From Gautieria morchelliformis (Eukaryota > Basidiomycota > Agaricomycetes > Gomphales > Gomphaceae), in assembly GCA_015179125.1 (NCBI GenBank), contig WHVA01000170.1, positions 62,001 to 126,000 on the forward strand: DNA of 64,000 nucleotides, in the 5' to 3' direction. Positions 12,546 to 23,849 of this stretch are shown here, piece by piece. How positions within the stretch are numbered: the stretch's first letter is position 1; the number at the start of each line of letters is the position of its first letter. Both the position numbers and the translations under genes were made by a program. Below the pieces are notes generated by a model, which saw nothing but the letters and a program-made list of their open reading frames with translations, had not been told where the DNA came from and did not search any database.

Positions 12546-13210
12546 TGTTATGACCGTTCATTTCCGACTTCCGACCCTCAGTTCCGCAACACCTTCCGCC
12601 CCTCCGATACTTCCGACATTCTGCCCCTTGTACATTTCCCTTGTTCTTTCGACTCTATTACTCGGACCCACCGGACCCACCTCACCGTTCATCAAGACCA
12701 TATATCCGGTCACCCTTGTAGTTCGTTGTCAGACATGTTTTCCCGACCCCTTGTTCTTTGCCATTGTTCTACCTTACCCTGGACCCCCCTTGTAGTCCCA
12801 TTGTTCCCAATTAGTTAGTTCCCACGCATTGTCTACTCGACTTCCGCTTCCCCCGGAATTTGCTTAGTACCATATCATTACCTGTTGTCTCAGCTCTTTG
12901 TATAAAAAGCCTGTCATGTATGTCTCTTATTCTGCAATCAGATAATCACCTTCGATACTTGATTTCCTCTGCTCCATCTCCTGTTCTTAGTACAGCGAGT
13001 CTAGCAAGATCTCAGTCTCTCTCCACCTTCCGTCTTCCGCCTTCCGCCTCAGTTCCGACTCAAGTTCCAACCAACCTTTGGTTCAGTAACTTTCCGACTT
13101 CCGACTCAATTCCGAAATACTTAGGACGATAGTTCATTGGGGGCGCAACCTACAAGTTGAAGCCGCTGTCCTTTCCAGTTCCGACTTAGTGGAAATCTCG
13201 ATACGTAACA
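12546..13210 (+). mobile_element. Solo LTR, family A (665 bp), target duplication GCACT
   Basis: It starts TGTTATGACC and ends ATACGTAACA. GCACT is directly repeated on both sides (12541-12545 and 13211-13215). Other copies are at 16358-17024 (minus), a 36-bp start at 13835, and a split piece at 26440/37737. It contains a TATA-like TTGTATAAAAAG at about 12898 followed by a polypyrimidine-rich stretch. A solo LTR is the usual product of recombination between the two LTRs of an inserted element. Confidence 0.92.
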
Positions 13211-13215
13211 GCACT

Positions 13216-13834
13216 CCAGCTCAGTATGAAGTGCCGAGTGGTCAGAAAGGGCTGGGCTGTTGCAGTTCTGGGGAAAAATCTATGTCCCGAATGTGCATGA
13301 CCTTCAGTGCCAAATCGTGTCCCAGTATCATGACACTCAGGTAGCCAGGCATGCCGGGAGGTGGAAGACGTTGGAACTGGTGGTGTGGAACTATTGGTGG
13401 CCACATATGTTGAGATACATCAGCCAGTATATGAAATCCTGTGACCTCTGCCTATGCACCAAGGTCCAATGCCGACCCCCAATGGGTGAGCTAGTCCCAC
13501 TCCCAATTCCTGAGTCCCAGTGGGATACGGTTAGAGTCGACTTCATTGTCGAACTATCAGAATCCCATGGGTATGATGTGGTCATGTGTGTAGTAGACCT
13601 ACTGAGCAAAAGGTCCCACTTCATCCTGACAATGACCACAGTAACAGCCCTTGGGGCAGCTTGACTGTTCCTTGGGAATGTCTGGAAACTGCATGGGCTC
13701 CCACACCAGGTAGTTTCCAACCAAGGCCCCCAGTTCATGGCTGAGCTCACACAAGAACTGTACCATATGCTAGGGATTGGGCTGGCCACGACTGCCGCAT
13801 ATCACCTGCAGGGGGACAGCCAGATGGAATGTGT
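13216..13834 (+). pseudogene. Ty3/gypsy integrase fragment
   Basis: Continues the pol interrupted at 12546. It shows WGKIYVPNVHDL, an H2C2 zinc region (about 13300-13460, CDLCLC), the first catalytic Asp in VRVDFIVELSES, then a TGA at about 13662. The second catalytic site reads VSNQGPQF where active enzymes have SD(R/Q)GPQF, so the Asp has become Asn. The reading stops where another LTR A start appears at 13835. Confidence 0.82.
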
Positions 13835-13870
13835 TGTTATGACCATGCATTTCCGACTTCCGACACTCAG
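13835..13870 (+). repeat. First 36 bp of an LTR A copy, cut by a LINE tail
   Basis: TGTTATGACCATGCATTTCC and the next 16 bases match the start of LTR A at 12546, then pass directly into a T-rich run that is the reversed poly(A) tail of a LINE. Weak LTR A-like sequence reappears around 16045-16130, which may be the far side of the split copy. Confidence 0.7.
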
Positions 13871-14535
13871 TTTTATTTTTTATTTTTTATTTATTTATTT
13901 TTAATCCAATTTATTGTCTTTTGGGGCAGGGCCCTATGTAAGACACTGCTACAGGGGACCTGTCCGATGGTTGTACTATCCAATCTTTACTTCTCTATCT
14001 CTGCTTGTGCTCCTTGTGCAAGGCCCTGGGCATGTCTGTACCTGCAGTGGCGGGGTGGATGTTGCACTTTGCGCGCGGTGCATTCCCCTTTGATTTTGCT
14101 TCCCTCCCACCTCTGCTCTCCCTTCTGCTGCCTCTTACTTCTTGGCCCCAGCTAGCCCTCTCTGCCCCCTTCACTGTTTCCCCACTTTTCCCTCGCTATT
14201 TCTCCTCCTCCCTTGCTCCTAAGCTCTCGTAGATCCCTTTGAAGTGTTTCGTATCCTGTATGTACTTGAATAGAGGTTTCATTGCTCTTGGCTTTGCGAG
14301 CAGCATGTTAACCACCTTCGGCTCCCTCTTCAGCTCTCTCTCAAGCTCCTTGTGTGCGTTGCTGTACGCTGGGCACCTGAATAGATAGTGGTGCACTGCC
14401 TCGTCAGCACCCCTGCATTCTGCGCACATTGGTGAGTCTGCTTTGCCAATTCTGTGCAGGTGCTTGTTCATGACCTGTTCTCATCTGCATGAGCAGGGTA
14501 GCCTGTCTGCGTGCCAGACCCTGTGTAGGAACCAT
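13871..14535 (-). mobile_element. 3' end of a LINE (non-LTR retrotransposon), 5'-truncated
   Basis: On the minus strand the segment ends in an A-rich tail (plus-strand T run at 13871-13903). Upstream is a frame (14196-14471) with HLHRIGKADSPMCAECRGAD and HHYLFRCPAY, the C-terminal Cys/His motif of Tad1-like LINE ORF2 proteins. Just before it, RRQATLLMQMRTGH lies in another frame, so a small deletion near 14472 has broken the ORF. The same tail, with TCTTACATAGGGC and CCAAAAGACA, is the insert found in the NACHT gene at 54.5 kb, so this LINE family has been active here. Confidence 0.8.
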
Positions 14536-16357
14536 CTTTCTAGTCAGATAATCTCGAAAAAAGCATTAAAAAGCCTGTAAAAACCCTTTTTCCCATCTTA
14601 ACATCAGCCCATACACACAGCTTTGATGGGGAACTGTCTTTAGAACATTCCTTGAATTTTCTTACATTTTTTCGCCAATTGTTCTGACTTCCTTGGCTCA
14701 AAACTGCTTTATTTTGCTTGACAAAGGCTATGAACCCATGAGAGTCCATAACTTTGTCATTGGCGCTCAATTTCAAACTCCGACCGGAGCGATCGTCAAA
14801 CGCGCTAATGAGCCGCACGTCCTCAAACACCCACAACTCCGACAATCTCAGCTGGTGAGATTGGAAATATCCGGTGCAGCTTACACAAGCCTGTACACTT
14901 AAATATAGTTCAAACCCAGCAGACACATGACTTGCTTCATAGCAACCATGGCTGTGTAAGGCTGTGTGTAAGACTGCCCAATGATACGCAGAGCCAAAAC
15001 TAGGGTGTATATTCAATCAATCTTATTGGACAATGAGCCTCCAAGCTTAGTGCTACAACCCCTGAAATAGGACCCTTGATGTCATAGGGCTGTGCAGGGC
15101 TATGCAAGGCTATGCAGGGCTGTGTAAGGCTATGCTGAGCAGTGCAAATCAGGGAAGGTGATTGTCTATCTATTCTTAATTTCCTTGCACAAACACACCG
15201 CAATAGTTACAAGGGTGTGTTTTAGCTGTGCAAATATTTACTTATGACATCACTTGCCTAATAGATAGAAGCTCCCCATTTTACATAATCCTGTGTAATT
15301 TACAATATAAAAGGAGGCCATTCTGACCCCCTAGGATAATCATCCAATCTAGCAATCTATTGCTTCTATCCTACATGTGACTCATGTGACTTGCATCTTA
15401 CTAAGCTGCTAATCCCAGCTAGGGTTATTCACTTACTTTAGTGTCTAATTCCTTGTTAAGTAGTTACTTTACTGCTTAGCTAGACTAATCCTCCGGGTGA
15501 AATTCTACAGAGTGAGTCTGTCAATTGATAGTCTTGCCATTCGCACTCCAATACCCAAGAGAGTTGATCAGTTGATTTTCCTGGTTAATATCTTTCACAA
15601 GTCAATTCCTGTTACTTGTAAAAGCTGCTTTAGATTCTATTCTTTGCCTCTTGTTTTATTGCTGTGCACTGGTAGATTATCAGGGCAGTCCATTTATAAA
15701 CTCGCTGCTAAGTACATTCCTTTATATTTTGGAATACACTTGGAACCTGATAGTGTCCTTGAACCCACAGTCTTTAAGTTTATTGTTCAGTGCTGCTAAG
15801 GAGCGCATTGCCTTCCCTCCATATTAACTTGGACTTGATTTCCGGAGTTGTGCTGCAGCATTGTTTAATATTCTTTGAGTCTCATAAATGACATGTTCTG
15901 ATAGATTGAAGTGTTAGCAATAACACCAAAGTCTTGAAGGGTTCCAAAACAGACCCTCTGTCAGTCTTGCGAAGGCCGTGGATGGCATGGTCCTGTTGAT
16001 CTTGTGCATGAGGGCCGACCTTGGGGATCTGGTGATCCAACATTCAGTTCTGCTCACATTCCGACCCTCTGATAATTCCAACAACCCCACCCCTTGTTAT
16101 ATCATTTGTTCTTTTGACCCTATTAGGAGGGTGTTTGAAATTACTATAATATCAGATGTTTACTAATAAAAGTGATGTTCCCATAAAACTCCATCTTTAA
16201 ATAGTGATATCTTTTCTGAAACTATTCCATCATTAAAAAGCAATTCTGGGAAATAGTTCTCCGTGTTACATGCTAAACAATTAAAGGTCATTTAATATAA
16301 TCCCGTGTATATGATTTCCTTCTGTTTATAGATATCTGTTAATACTTTTGTTGGTAC
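14536..16357. other. No gene recognised; possible LTR or promoter sequence near 15.3 kb
   Basis: AT-richer than its surroundings. A TATA-like ATATAAAAGGAGG lies at about 15306. The stretch from about 14969 (TGTAAGACTG) to 15511 (TTCTACA) has TG..CA ends and could be an LTR, but I found no second copy or target duplication. Frames at 14540-15016 (minus) and 15497-15799 (plus) have no recognisable domain. Confidence 0.35.
15087..15146. repeat. 10-bp tandem repeat, about 5-6 units
   Basis: Units of the type GGGCTATGCA or AGGCTATGCA follow each other at exact 10-bp spacing (15087, 15097, 15107, 15117, 15127). A related TAAGGCTGTG stretch lies at about 14955. Confidence 0.8.
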
Positions 16358-17024
16358 TGTTACGTATCAAGATTTCCGCTAAGTCAGAACTGGAAAGAAC
16401 AGCGGCTTCAACTTATAGGTTGCCCCCCCAATGAACTATCGTCCTAAGTATTTCGGAAATGGGTCGGAAGTCGGAATATAACTGAACTGAAGGTTGGTCG
16501 GAACTTGGGTCGGAACTGAGGTGGAAGGCGGAGAGAGACTGAGATCTTGCTAGACTCGCTGTACTAAGAACAGGAGATGGAGCGAAGGAAATCAAGTATC
16601 GAAGGCGATTATCTGATTGCAGAATAACAGACATACATGACAGGCTTTTATACAAAGAGCTGAGACAACAGGTAATGGGGTAGTACTAAGGAAATTCCGG
16701 GGGAAGCGGAAGTCGAGTAGACAATGCGTGGGAACTAACAATGGGACTACAAGGGGGGTTCAGGGTAAGGTAGAACAATGGCAAAGAACAAGGGGTCGGG
16801 AAAACATTTCTGACAACGAAACACAAGGAGGGCCGGACATATGGTCTTGATGAACGGTGAGGTGGGTCCAGTGGGTCCAAGTAATAGAGTTGAAAGAACA
16901 AGGGAAATGTACAAGGGGCGAAATGTCGGAAATATCGGAGGGCGGAAGATGTTGCGGAAATATCGGAGGGGCGGAAGGTGTTGCGGAACTGAGGTTCGGA
17001 AGTCGGAAATGAACAGTTGTAACA
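16358..17024 (-). mobile_element. LTR A copy (667 bp), no matching target duplication
   Basis: Reads TGTTACAACTG..GATACGTAACA on the minus strand and aligns end to end with the 12546 copy. The flanking five bases differ (GGTAC on the left, GTCGT on the right). It is therefore either one end of a rearranged element or a copy whose flank has been deleted. It abuts the truncated gypsy element D exactly where integrase would begin. Confidence 0.85.
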
Positions 17025-17029
17025 GTCGT

Positions 17030-18491
17030 CCATCCTACATGAAGAACTGCCGGGCGTAGTTGAGAAATCGCCGCAAACGCTTTTCCTCCATCGCGGCTGG
17101 CTTCCGCGCCGTCTCCAAAAACTCTCATACCCACCCCAACACCTCGTCCATCCCCTCGTCCTTTACCGATTGCGGAATCTGCACCTCGGCCATGGTTGCT
17201 TTTGGCAGCGAGAAGACTGGAAACCGCACTGCACCTGGCACTGAGCACCCCGCCCTGCCCTCTCCCTGCTCCTTTCCTCTCATTCTCCCATCCTCCCTGT
17301 CCTCAGTACGTCTCCCTTCACTCCCTCTCTCCTTGCTTGTCTTTCCCCACCTTTTTACGTTGTGTCCTCCCTCCTCCCTCGCTCCTCTGTCCTCTTCCTG
17401 CACTGTCCCATTGATGCTTTCTTGTCCTGTTCCTCTCCTGTCACTCCCTGCAGCTCCCTGTGCTTCCCTATCGCGTCCCTCGCTCTCCTGTCCCTTGCCT
17501 CTCACATCCTTTCCCTCCTCTTCCTGCGCTCTCCCCTCGTCGCTCTCCTTTTCCGTCCCTTTTGCATCCTTTCTCCCTCTTCCTGCTCTCTCCCCTCGTC
17601 GCTCTCCTTTTTCTTCCCTTTCGCATCCTTTCTCTCCCCTTCCTGTGCTCTCCCCTCGTCACTCTCCTTTCCCTTCCCTTTCGCAACCTGTCTCCCCTCT
17701 TCCTGTGCTCTCCCCTCGTTGCTCTCCTTTCCCGTCCCTTTTGCATCCTTTCTCTCCTCTTCCTGATCTCTCCCCTTGTCACTCTCCTTTTCCATCCCTT
17801 TTGCATCCTTTTTCTCCTCTTCCTGCTCTCTCCCCTCGTCACTCTCCTTTTCCTTCCCTTTCGCATCCTTTACTTCCTCTCCTGCCGTCCCCCTCGCTCT
17901 CCCATCCTCGCTTGCTTTGCCCTGCCCGATCTCCTCATGTCCCACCTCTCCTCTATTACATCCCTGTCCTCCTTTCGCTTTCCCATCGTTACCCTTCTCT
18001 CCATTTCTGCTGCCTACATCCCTTTCCTCCTCCCTTGCCCTCCCTTCTCCATGATTCCTCCCATTGCTTCTCCATCCATTCCCTTCCTTTCCTTGTGACG
18101 TCCCATCGCTAGCTTTCTTCCCTTTCTTCCTTCCTTCCCTGTTCCTTTCTACGCCCCGCTCCCCTTCCCACCATGAATTAACCCAAACACCCATCTCCAG
18201 CATCTCGTCAACCCATTCTTCCGCTTCGCCCTCTGTTTCCTCCGCATCTCCCTCAGCCCTTCTTCGTCTGGACAGCCCATCCGGGCCCTTGTGATTCTTT
18301 GCCGCTACGTGAACTAGGTTAAAGTCAAAGAGCAAGATCCCCAGAATCCAGCGGTTCATCGCCGCGTTCGGCTGGATGTCCGGACTGTTTAGCATGCCCC
18401 GAATATATTTGGCGTCAACTTCAACATCGAAGGCCGGTAAACCAACAAGGTGGAGACGGTTTGCCCATAACATGCGGAACAGCCCGTACAA
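17030..18491 (-). pseudogene. Element D: RNase H end and disordered Lys/Glu-rich linker
   Basis: The start (about 18491-18260) has gypsy RNase H features: VEVDAKYIRGML with the last catalytic Asp, then FDFNLVHVAAKNHKGPDGLSRR. It then becomes an extremely charged stretch built from repeats like KDAKGKEKESDEGR (17500-17890), frameshifted near 17500. The final part (17505-17040) returns to a pre-integrase-like segment. Such linkers between RNase H and integrase occur in agaricomycete gypsy elements; this one is enlarged by the 60-bp repeat. Confidence 0.75.
17522..17881. repeat. 60-bp tandem repeat, 6 units, in the pol linker
   Basis: The block CTCTCCCCTCGTCACTCTCC recurs at exact 60-bp spacing from 17522 to 17881. 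On the minus strand it encodes about 20 residues per unit (KDAKG..KESDEGR.QEEER). Length 60 keeps the frame. Confidence 0.92.
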
Positions 18492-18521
18492 CTCCAGCTT
18501 CGCTTGTGAGTACCTTGATTC

Positions 18522-19796
18522 TCACGCGTTCCAAGCTATTGACCCGTATCTCGAAGGGCGGCGCTGTCCCTCCTTATCCAACTGGAACAGGATCCAACCG
18601 ACCGCGAGGACGGATGAGTCTACCGCGAGGATGACTCGTCGTTTGGTAAGCTCCTGCCTTGCTGCTGTGTAATCGATTGCCGTTAAGGCATCCGCCGACA
18701 CAACTCCCTCTTTTAGTTTCCCCATCGCCTCCGCCTCCTCGTCTCCCCACACAAACTCTGCCCCCCTCAGTGTCAGCCTTATCAGAGGTAAAGCAAGCTC
18801 CGCAAAGCGTGGGATGAATATTCTGACAACACCACAGGTCCCAAGGAACCCGCGGACCTCCGACACATTCTGACAAGCCGGCCAGTGGATAATTTTATCA
18901 ATCTTCTCTGTGTCCGGGATTCGGCCTTGGAAGGTACATCGATGGCCAACCACGGTAAGTTCTGGAACTCCTAGAAACAACTTTTTCCCTGATATCGTGG
19001 CGCCAGCATGTTTAAAACGGTGCAACACCCGATTCACATCCTGAAAATGCTCCCACACAAACCTCCAAATCCCAGGATTGTCTGGCATGGTCTCGTAAGT
19101 GCCATCTGCTTTCTCATAGCGAGTTCGGGGCCCTAATATAGGAACATCGTTGATGAACGGCGGCGCGCAATCGGTTTCATCCTGCAGTATAAAACAGATG
19201 TCCCCATGGAAAATCGGCACCGAATTCGTCCAGCCCATTGGAAGTGCCGTGAGGCGGTGAGGTCCGAGAGGCATCTGGAATGTGGTGAGATCACGGGAGT
19301 GCGTGGCCAAAGGTCTGTGATCGTATCCCACAAATATGTCACCTAATGAATAGATTCCACGGCCTCCACACCTCTCAGCATACTGCTCCACTGCCGGCGG
19401 CAGACTTGCGTCTTTAATCATAACTGCATTTAAGGGCTGAAGGTCGTGAACGATGCGGAGCACCCCGTTCTTCTTTGCCACACAGAACCACTTCAAACGG
19501 TAACATGAAGATGATGGCTCGAAAACTCCTGACGCTATTTTGTCCTTCACGATAGACACCACTTGCTCGAATAATCCTTGCGGGATAGGGTAATTCCTCT
19601 CAGCCCACAGCTGATGTTTGATTGTCGGGATTACCACCGGCTCGAAGTAATCATCGCGAAACTGCCCCTTCTCTGCCTCTGTCCACGCTAGACCCTCCTC
19701 ATTGTTCTTCAGTGCCGCAAAAGCTAACCTCACCTCCTCTTCCCACAAGAACCCATCCTCTCCCACTTTCAATGCCTCCCACCTTTCCCTCATCAA
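18522..19796 (-). pseudogene. Element D reverse transcriptase
   Basis: A 424-codon frame carrying the RT fingers and palm: WFCVAKKNGVLRIVHDLQPLN, then LPMGWTNSVPIFHGD, then the active site in PPFINDVPILGPRTRYE. In active relatives this site is F[VI]DDVP; the first catalytic Asp is Asn here. RT connection sequence (HRCTFQGRIPDTEKIDKI; GFLGTCGVVRIFI) follows, then the RNase H start RRVILAVDSS. It ends at a stop before RNase H is complete, and the next frame continues after a short gap. Confidence 0.85.
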
Positions 19797-20113
19797 CCTC
19801 TTTCCAAATTCAAAAGCAGCCGCCGGCTTCCTTGGTAACAGTGTAAGTGACTTCAGTGGATCGTCTGGGAAGCGTCGTTTGACATGACACTCTTCTGGCA
19901 GGGTTGTTGCAACAGGTCGGACTCGTCTCTCGACTGGTTTGTACCTTCGTGCGGCAAAAAAACATCCGCCGAGGTAGGCATGCCGTATACCTCTAGTAGC
20001 CAGTAGTTAGTTCCTGCTGACACGTTTGCTCGCAACGCAGGAACAGGTTGTAATATCCTGCTGTACGTAGGAGGCTTCGGCAAAGTGGCAAGGCCTAGGT
20101 AATGGCTGCTATG

Positions 20114-21489
20114 TCAACATGATGTCACATGGGGCCGAGTAGGTACGTGGATCCTATGATGGGTGTGCCGAGGGTCATGGATAATGAGTGTCTCCCCAGC
20201 GTTCATCGTGTCAATCTTCCCGATAACCTGGAACGGCCGCCCCAGCAGCACATCGTAAGGCGCATTGTCATCAACCACATGTGCATGAACGGGGATTGTG
20301 ATCGAGCTGATTGTGATTTGTAGGTTCTCCACCACTCCTGTCGTCAAATCACCCTCACCATTCGCCATGGTCATATTGACCCATACATCTGGATTGACGG
20401 CAAGTCCCAGTTTCTTTACTAGCCCATGCCGTATGTTGACTAGCGACGAGGCCGTATCAAACATTCCTATGACCTGGTGTAGTCCCTGAAGCAGAATGTC
20501 CAGTTCCCGTGGTGGGCAATGATACGGTATGGCAATGTCGTCTCCCACTTGCAGAATGTCTGCGTGCTCCGTAAACAAGGCAGGGGTGGAAACTTTACTT
20601 GTCTTAAAATTGTCAACCATCCGCCGTCTCACGTCCGGACAACTCGCGGCGATGTGGCGAAGGGGAAGCATGACAGGCGTATCAAGTACCGCGCTGAAGA
20701 TGTCCTCTGGTGAGCACGACTCTTCAATCTTGGAACGGAACTTATATTGCGTTGTAGAGTCCAATGCCCTGTAACCTCCCGATCCCTGGGCACTGGCTGG
20801 CACCAACAGCACCGGACGTTCTTCTCTCACCTCCTCTTCCCTTTTCCCAGTCCCCCCTTCCTCCACTTCCACTACAAAACCCTCTGTCCTGTTCTTCTCC
20901 AACGATGTGGCATCCGTACCGACGAACATGGCTGGCTGGGTTGGGACTTCATGAATGGATGCCACTGGCACTCGACGGCGCTCCAATTCTGTATCCACCA
21001 CAAATTTGATGCCCTTCTCATGTGTCAGAATTCGTGAGTTGTCCGGCCAACGGTACCAGTCGCCTCGTTGAATAATCTTTCCTTCCTTGATATATTGTGC
21101 AGCCACCTCACATTGTCGGGTAGCGCAGCCGAGTCGTTTACAACAGGCACACAGCCACGGACCATTGGTTTGCAAGTTGTACGATGGCCTTGCCGGCCCG
21201 GAGGTGTGTATGGTGCTGTTTTGACTGTTTGGAACGTCGTAGGTGCTGCGAGACGGTCTGCCACGGTAGGGTAGTAGAGTACCAGTTTCGCATAATTGAC
21301 CACATAGTGGGAATCGTGAACTTGCAGTGAGGTAAGCTTCTTGATTAGGTCGTCCAGTAATTCCGCTGATTCCTTTCCCTTCTCCCTCGCGTCCGTTCCC
21401 CCTTTCCCAAACCGTACTTTCTTGACCCTCCGCTCCTCCTCCTCCTCTGTCTCCACACCTTTGTCCTCCTCCCTCTCTTCATCCTCCAT
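20114..21489 (-). pseudogene. Element D gag C-terminus, degenerate zinc knuckle and protease
   Basis: Two overlapping minus frames (21025-21489 and 20114-21175). The first is Glu/Lys-rich, then PDNVRWLHNISRKERLF. The second starts with a knuckle-like CACCKRLGCATRQC, where the His of a CCHC box is Cys. The aspartic protease follows: IGMFDTASSLVNIRHGL, normally D-[ST]-G-[SA], here D-T-A-S, and the flap or C-terminal part APYDVLLGRPFQVIGKID. The Gly-to-Ala change at the protease site and the frame change argue for a pseudogene. Confidence 0.75.
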
Positions 21490-22277
21490 CTCATCCGCCC
21501 AAGACCAGCGCCCTCGTCCAACTTGCGGCTGTGGATCCAGGTCGAAAGCCTGAAGATGTATTTGGCAGCCTTGAGGACATCCTTGTAGTCATAAGGTATG
21601 GAAATGTCATGATTCGGCTTCGAGATCCACAACTGATGTTTTAAAGTAGTCCTCGTTCGGGGGTGGAAACCGAACCAGAACTGTCGGTCCCGGTCCTCCG
21701 TTGAAATTTTGTTTTGAGCGACGAGCCACTGTGCAATAGGTAAGAATGCATGGTAATAATCATTCAACTCATCTTCATCTGCTATCTCACTGCGTGCAGC
21801 TTTAGCCGTAAACATTTTGAGGGACTGGCGAGTATAGCGGCGTGCCTTAAAGGCATTAGGGTACAGGTCGGCTAAGGATTTCTTGAACTCGTCCCAGTTG
21901 GCTGGGTCGTACCCCTCGAGGACTTCGAAAAGGTTGCGCTGCTTCCTAGTGGCATACCTTCCTATCTGAGCGATACGGTCCGAGTCGGTGAGTTTTGCCG
22001 CCTCTGCTAAGGTTTCGAAGTGATCTAAGAAATCCTCTAATTCAGAATCCTTTCCATCAAAGGTTTTTGGGGCTTTTGATGTCCCTGGTGCTGGCATAGC
22101 AGCCCGTCCGGTGTTGGTAGCTGCCATCATTGTCAGTTGCCTACTCTGAGCTCGGGTAGTTACCTGTACTGATCGAGTGGCACGTGCAGGCGTCATTGAA
22201 GGAATAGGAATTTGCGATCTGCGTGGAATGGTGTGAGAGGTAGATGGTGTTGTCCAAGGATTAGGTGAGTGGCTCAT
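21345..22277 (-). pseudogene. Element D gag (capsid region)
   Basis: ATG at 22277 (MSHSPNPW). The middle has the capsid-like FDGKDSELEDFLDHFETLAE, then RKQRNLFEVLEGYDPANWDEF and WLVAQNKISTEDRDRQFWFGF, a pattern common in basidiomycete gypsy gag proteins. It runs into an Arg-rich tail from a frame change near 21520; the natural continuation is the overlapping frame ending at 21025. Confidence 0.8.
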
Positions 22278-22372
22278 TGCGTTAGAGAGCCTTGAGAGGT
22301 GTCGATAAGCTGATATAGTCGCAAGGTCCTCGTTGTCGAAGGCGCAGTTCCTCGCGGTGGAGCACACCAGTA

Positions 22373-22672
22373 TGTAAGGCTTCGTTCAGGCCTGGTGGTG
22401 CACGAAGGGTACGACTTAGAAGAGAATGTGCGAGTGAGAAGGGGTCCCCAAAGATGGATCTATTCGGTGGAGATTTGTACTACTTATAGTCTGTGAGAAC
22501 AAAGAGAGCTAAGAATAGTGTGGTTCTTAAGGAACGGTGGACATGATGTGCGTAAGCTATGTGGACAGTGGACAAGAGTGGGCAGTGGACAAGTGATGCT
22601 TGTCCACGATCCGCGGCTATGTGGGTGCTTGTGTACGCATCATCCGCAACTAGACAGCGCAGCTGTCTTACA
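22373..22672 (-). repeat. 5' LTR of element D (300 bp)
   Basis: Minus-strand ends TGTAAGACAG..GCCTTACA. It contains a TATA-like ACTATAAGTAGTAC about 120 bp before its 3' end. It is followed by TACTGGTGTGCTCC, where a primer-binding site should be. No second copy is in the window, in line with the loss of the element's other end. Confidence 0.75.
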
Positions 22673-23218
22673 ACCCCTATCCAGCCCTAACTCACGACGG
22701 CCTCTTTCCTATTCGCTAATACCTTGCGAGCATTCGATATAAGTAGTTTACATTCGCATGTATATTCTCCAGTTCAATTATCATACGTCGTCCATCTTGT
22801 GCAAACTTGACCTCGCTGTGATCATCGTCTTGAGCCTTCTCTTGGAGATTTCTATCTTCGACCAGCAGAGGACTTAGGCATCACTGGTGAGTTCACATAC
22901 TTCATCTTCATTACCTTAGCCTTCGAACCATTTTCTGTGCTGTTGGCGAAGGGCTCCGAAGGAGCACCTTCGCCAGCGAAGGGATTGTCGCTACTTAGAC
23001 AACCCTTCCATGACACCTTGCACGTTACATCGTCAAGTGCCACGGGCTATTTCGCTAGGACTGTAGATAGGGCGAGCCCCGTTCGGGCAACCCTCTTACC
23101 TTGTGAACATTCATCGGTTCATCTATTCGCCGAACGGCATACTTATTCGCACAAGTTATTCGGGCATTCGCTGTGTTCACTAATACACGATATTAACGCC
23201 TAAAAACCAATCTTGACA
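22673..23218 (+). repeat. Right part of an LTR B copy
   Basis: Matches 36958-37466 closely, ends CCAATCTTGACA, and is followed by CTCCC. The left part was displaced by element D. It contains GATATAAGTAGTTTACATTC, a TATA-like promoter region conserved in the other two copies. Confidence 0.88.
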
Positions 23219-23225
23219 CTCCCCA

Positions 23226-23660
23226 TTTGTGGTATTGATAGAACTGCACCTGAGGTTCAAGGAGACAAATATAATGAACTGTCCAATCTGTTCGCAACTG
23301 ATATCTACTATCTTGGTAATATGATCAAGATGAAATTTGTGGATGTACGTATGTCTACTCTTTGCTCTTAATCCTTTCTTACAGAAACATTATCGGTTAG
23401 GTTAGGTTTGGATTTGATTTCATGGTTCCCTTGATTACAGACATGACACAAGAAGAGCCATCGAAGCGACCAAGTATTGATGAGGTTGTGACTCGTTTCG
23501 AGACCATCTATTGGTCCCTCAGTTTCAAGCTGCTATGCACACGTATAGTGGCACGAAAGGAAGATGAGGGCACCTCCGTGGTCTATGATTTCATTTCTTC
23601 CAACAGATGCGATATGCTTTCATACGAATTCCTCCTGTTCCACATGCAGGTATGACATGT
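23226..23660 (+). pseudogene. Protein kinase-like C-lobe remnant
   Basis: Frames show DRTAPEVQGDKYNELSNLF, TDIYYLGNMIKMKFVD, an intron-like GTACGT..TTACAG (about 23345-23382), then PLITDMTQEEPSKRPSIDEVV and FETIYWSLSFKLLCTRIVAR. This matches the end of the kinase fold of a family common in agaricomycetes (YxLG helix, the [DE]P-x-KRP motif of subdomain XI). Short duplications (TTAGGTTAGGT; GGATTTGATTT) near 23395-23420 break the frame. The N-lobe, ATP site and catalytic loop are absent: the LTR B insertion at 23218 marks the cut. Confidence 0.72.
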
Positions 23661-23849
23661 TATCACACAGAAGCTCATGGAAAGCTCCTAACCTAACACC
23701 TTTCAAGTTTGGGAGGCGCTGTCATCATCTCCTGCCGGAAATGCTACACCTATATGAGCTTCGAGACATGGGAAGGAAGTCTTGGAATAAATTTTGACAT
23801 TCCGGACAAGAATATATATCACCCACTTCACACCCTGCTAGACCTTGCA

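Larger units (their letters stand above)
17025..22672 (-). mobile_element. Ty3/gypsy-like element D, 5' LTR to RNase H, integrase and 3' LTR missing
   Basis: Order on the minus strand: 5' LTR (22672-22373), gag, zinc knuckle and protease, reverse transcriptase, RNase H, a long low-complexity linker, then the start of the pre-integrase region (FLETARKP..KRLRRFLNYARQFFM near 17045-17130). There the LTR A copy replaces the rest. The right LTR sits directly against an LTR B fragment, so element D probably inserted into LTR B. Point mutations in three catalytic or binding sites show it is dead. Confidence 0.8.

Noticed and set aside
17060-18112. 350-residue plus-strand ORF, Ser/Pro/Leu-rich
   Set aside because: It is the antisense of the Lys/Glu-rich linker and 60-bp repeats of element D; such repeats leave several frames open by chance.
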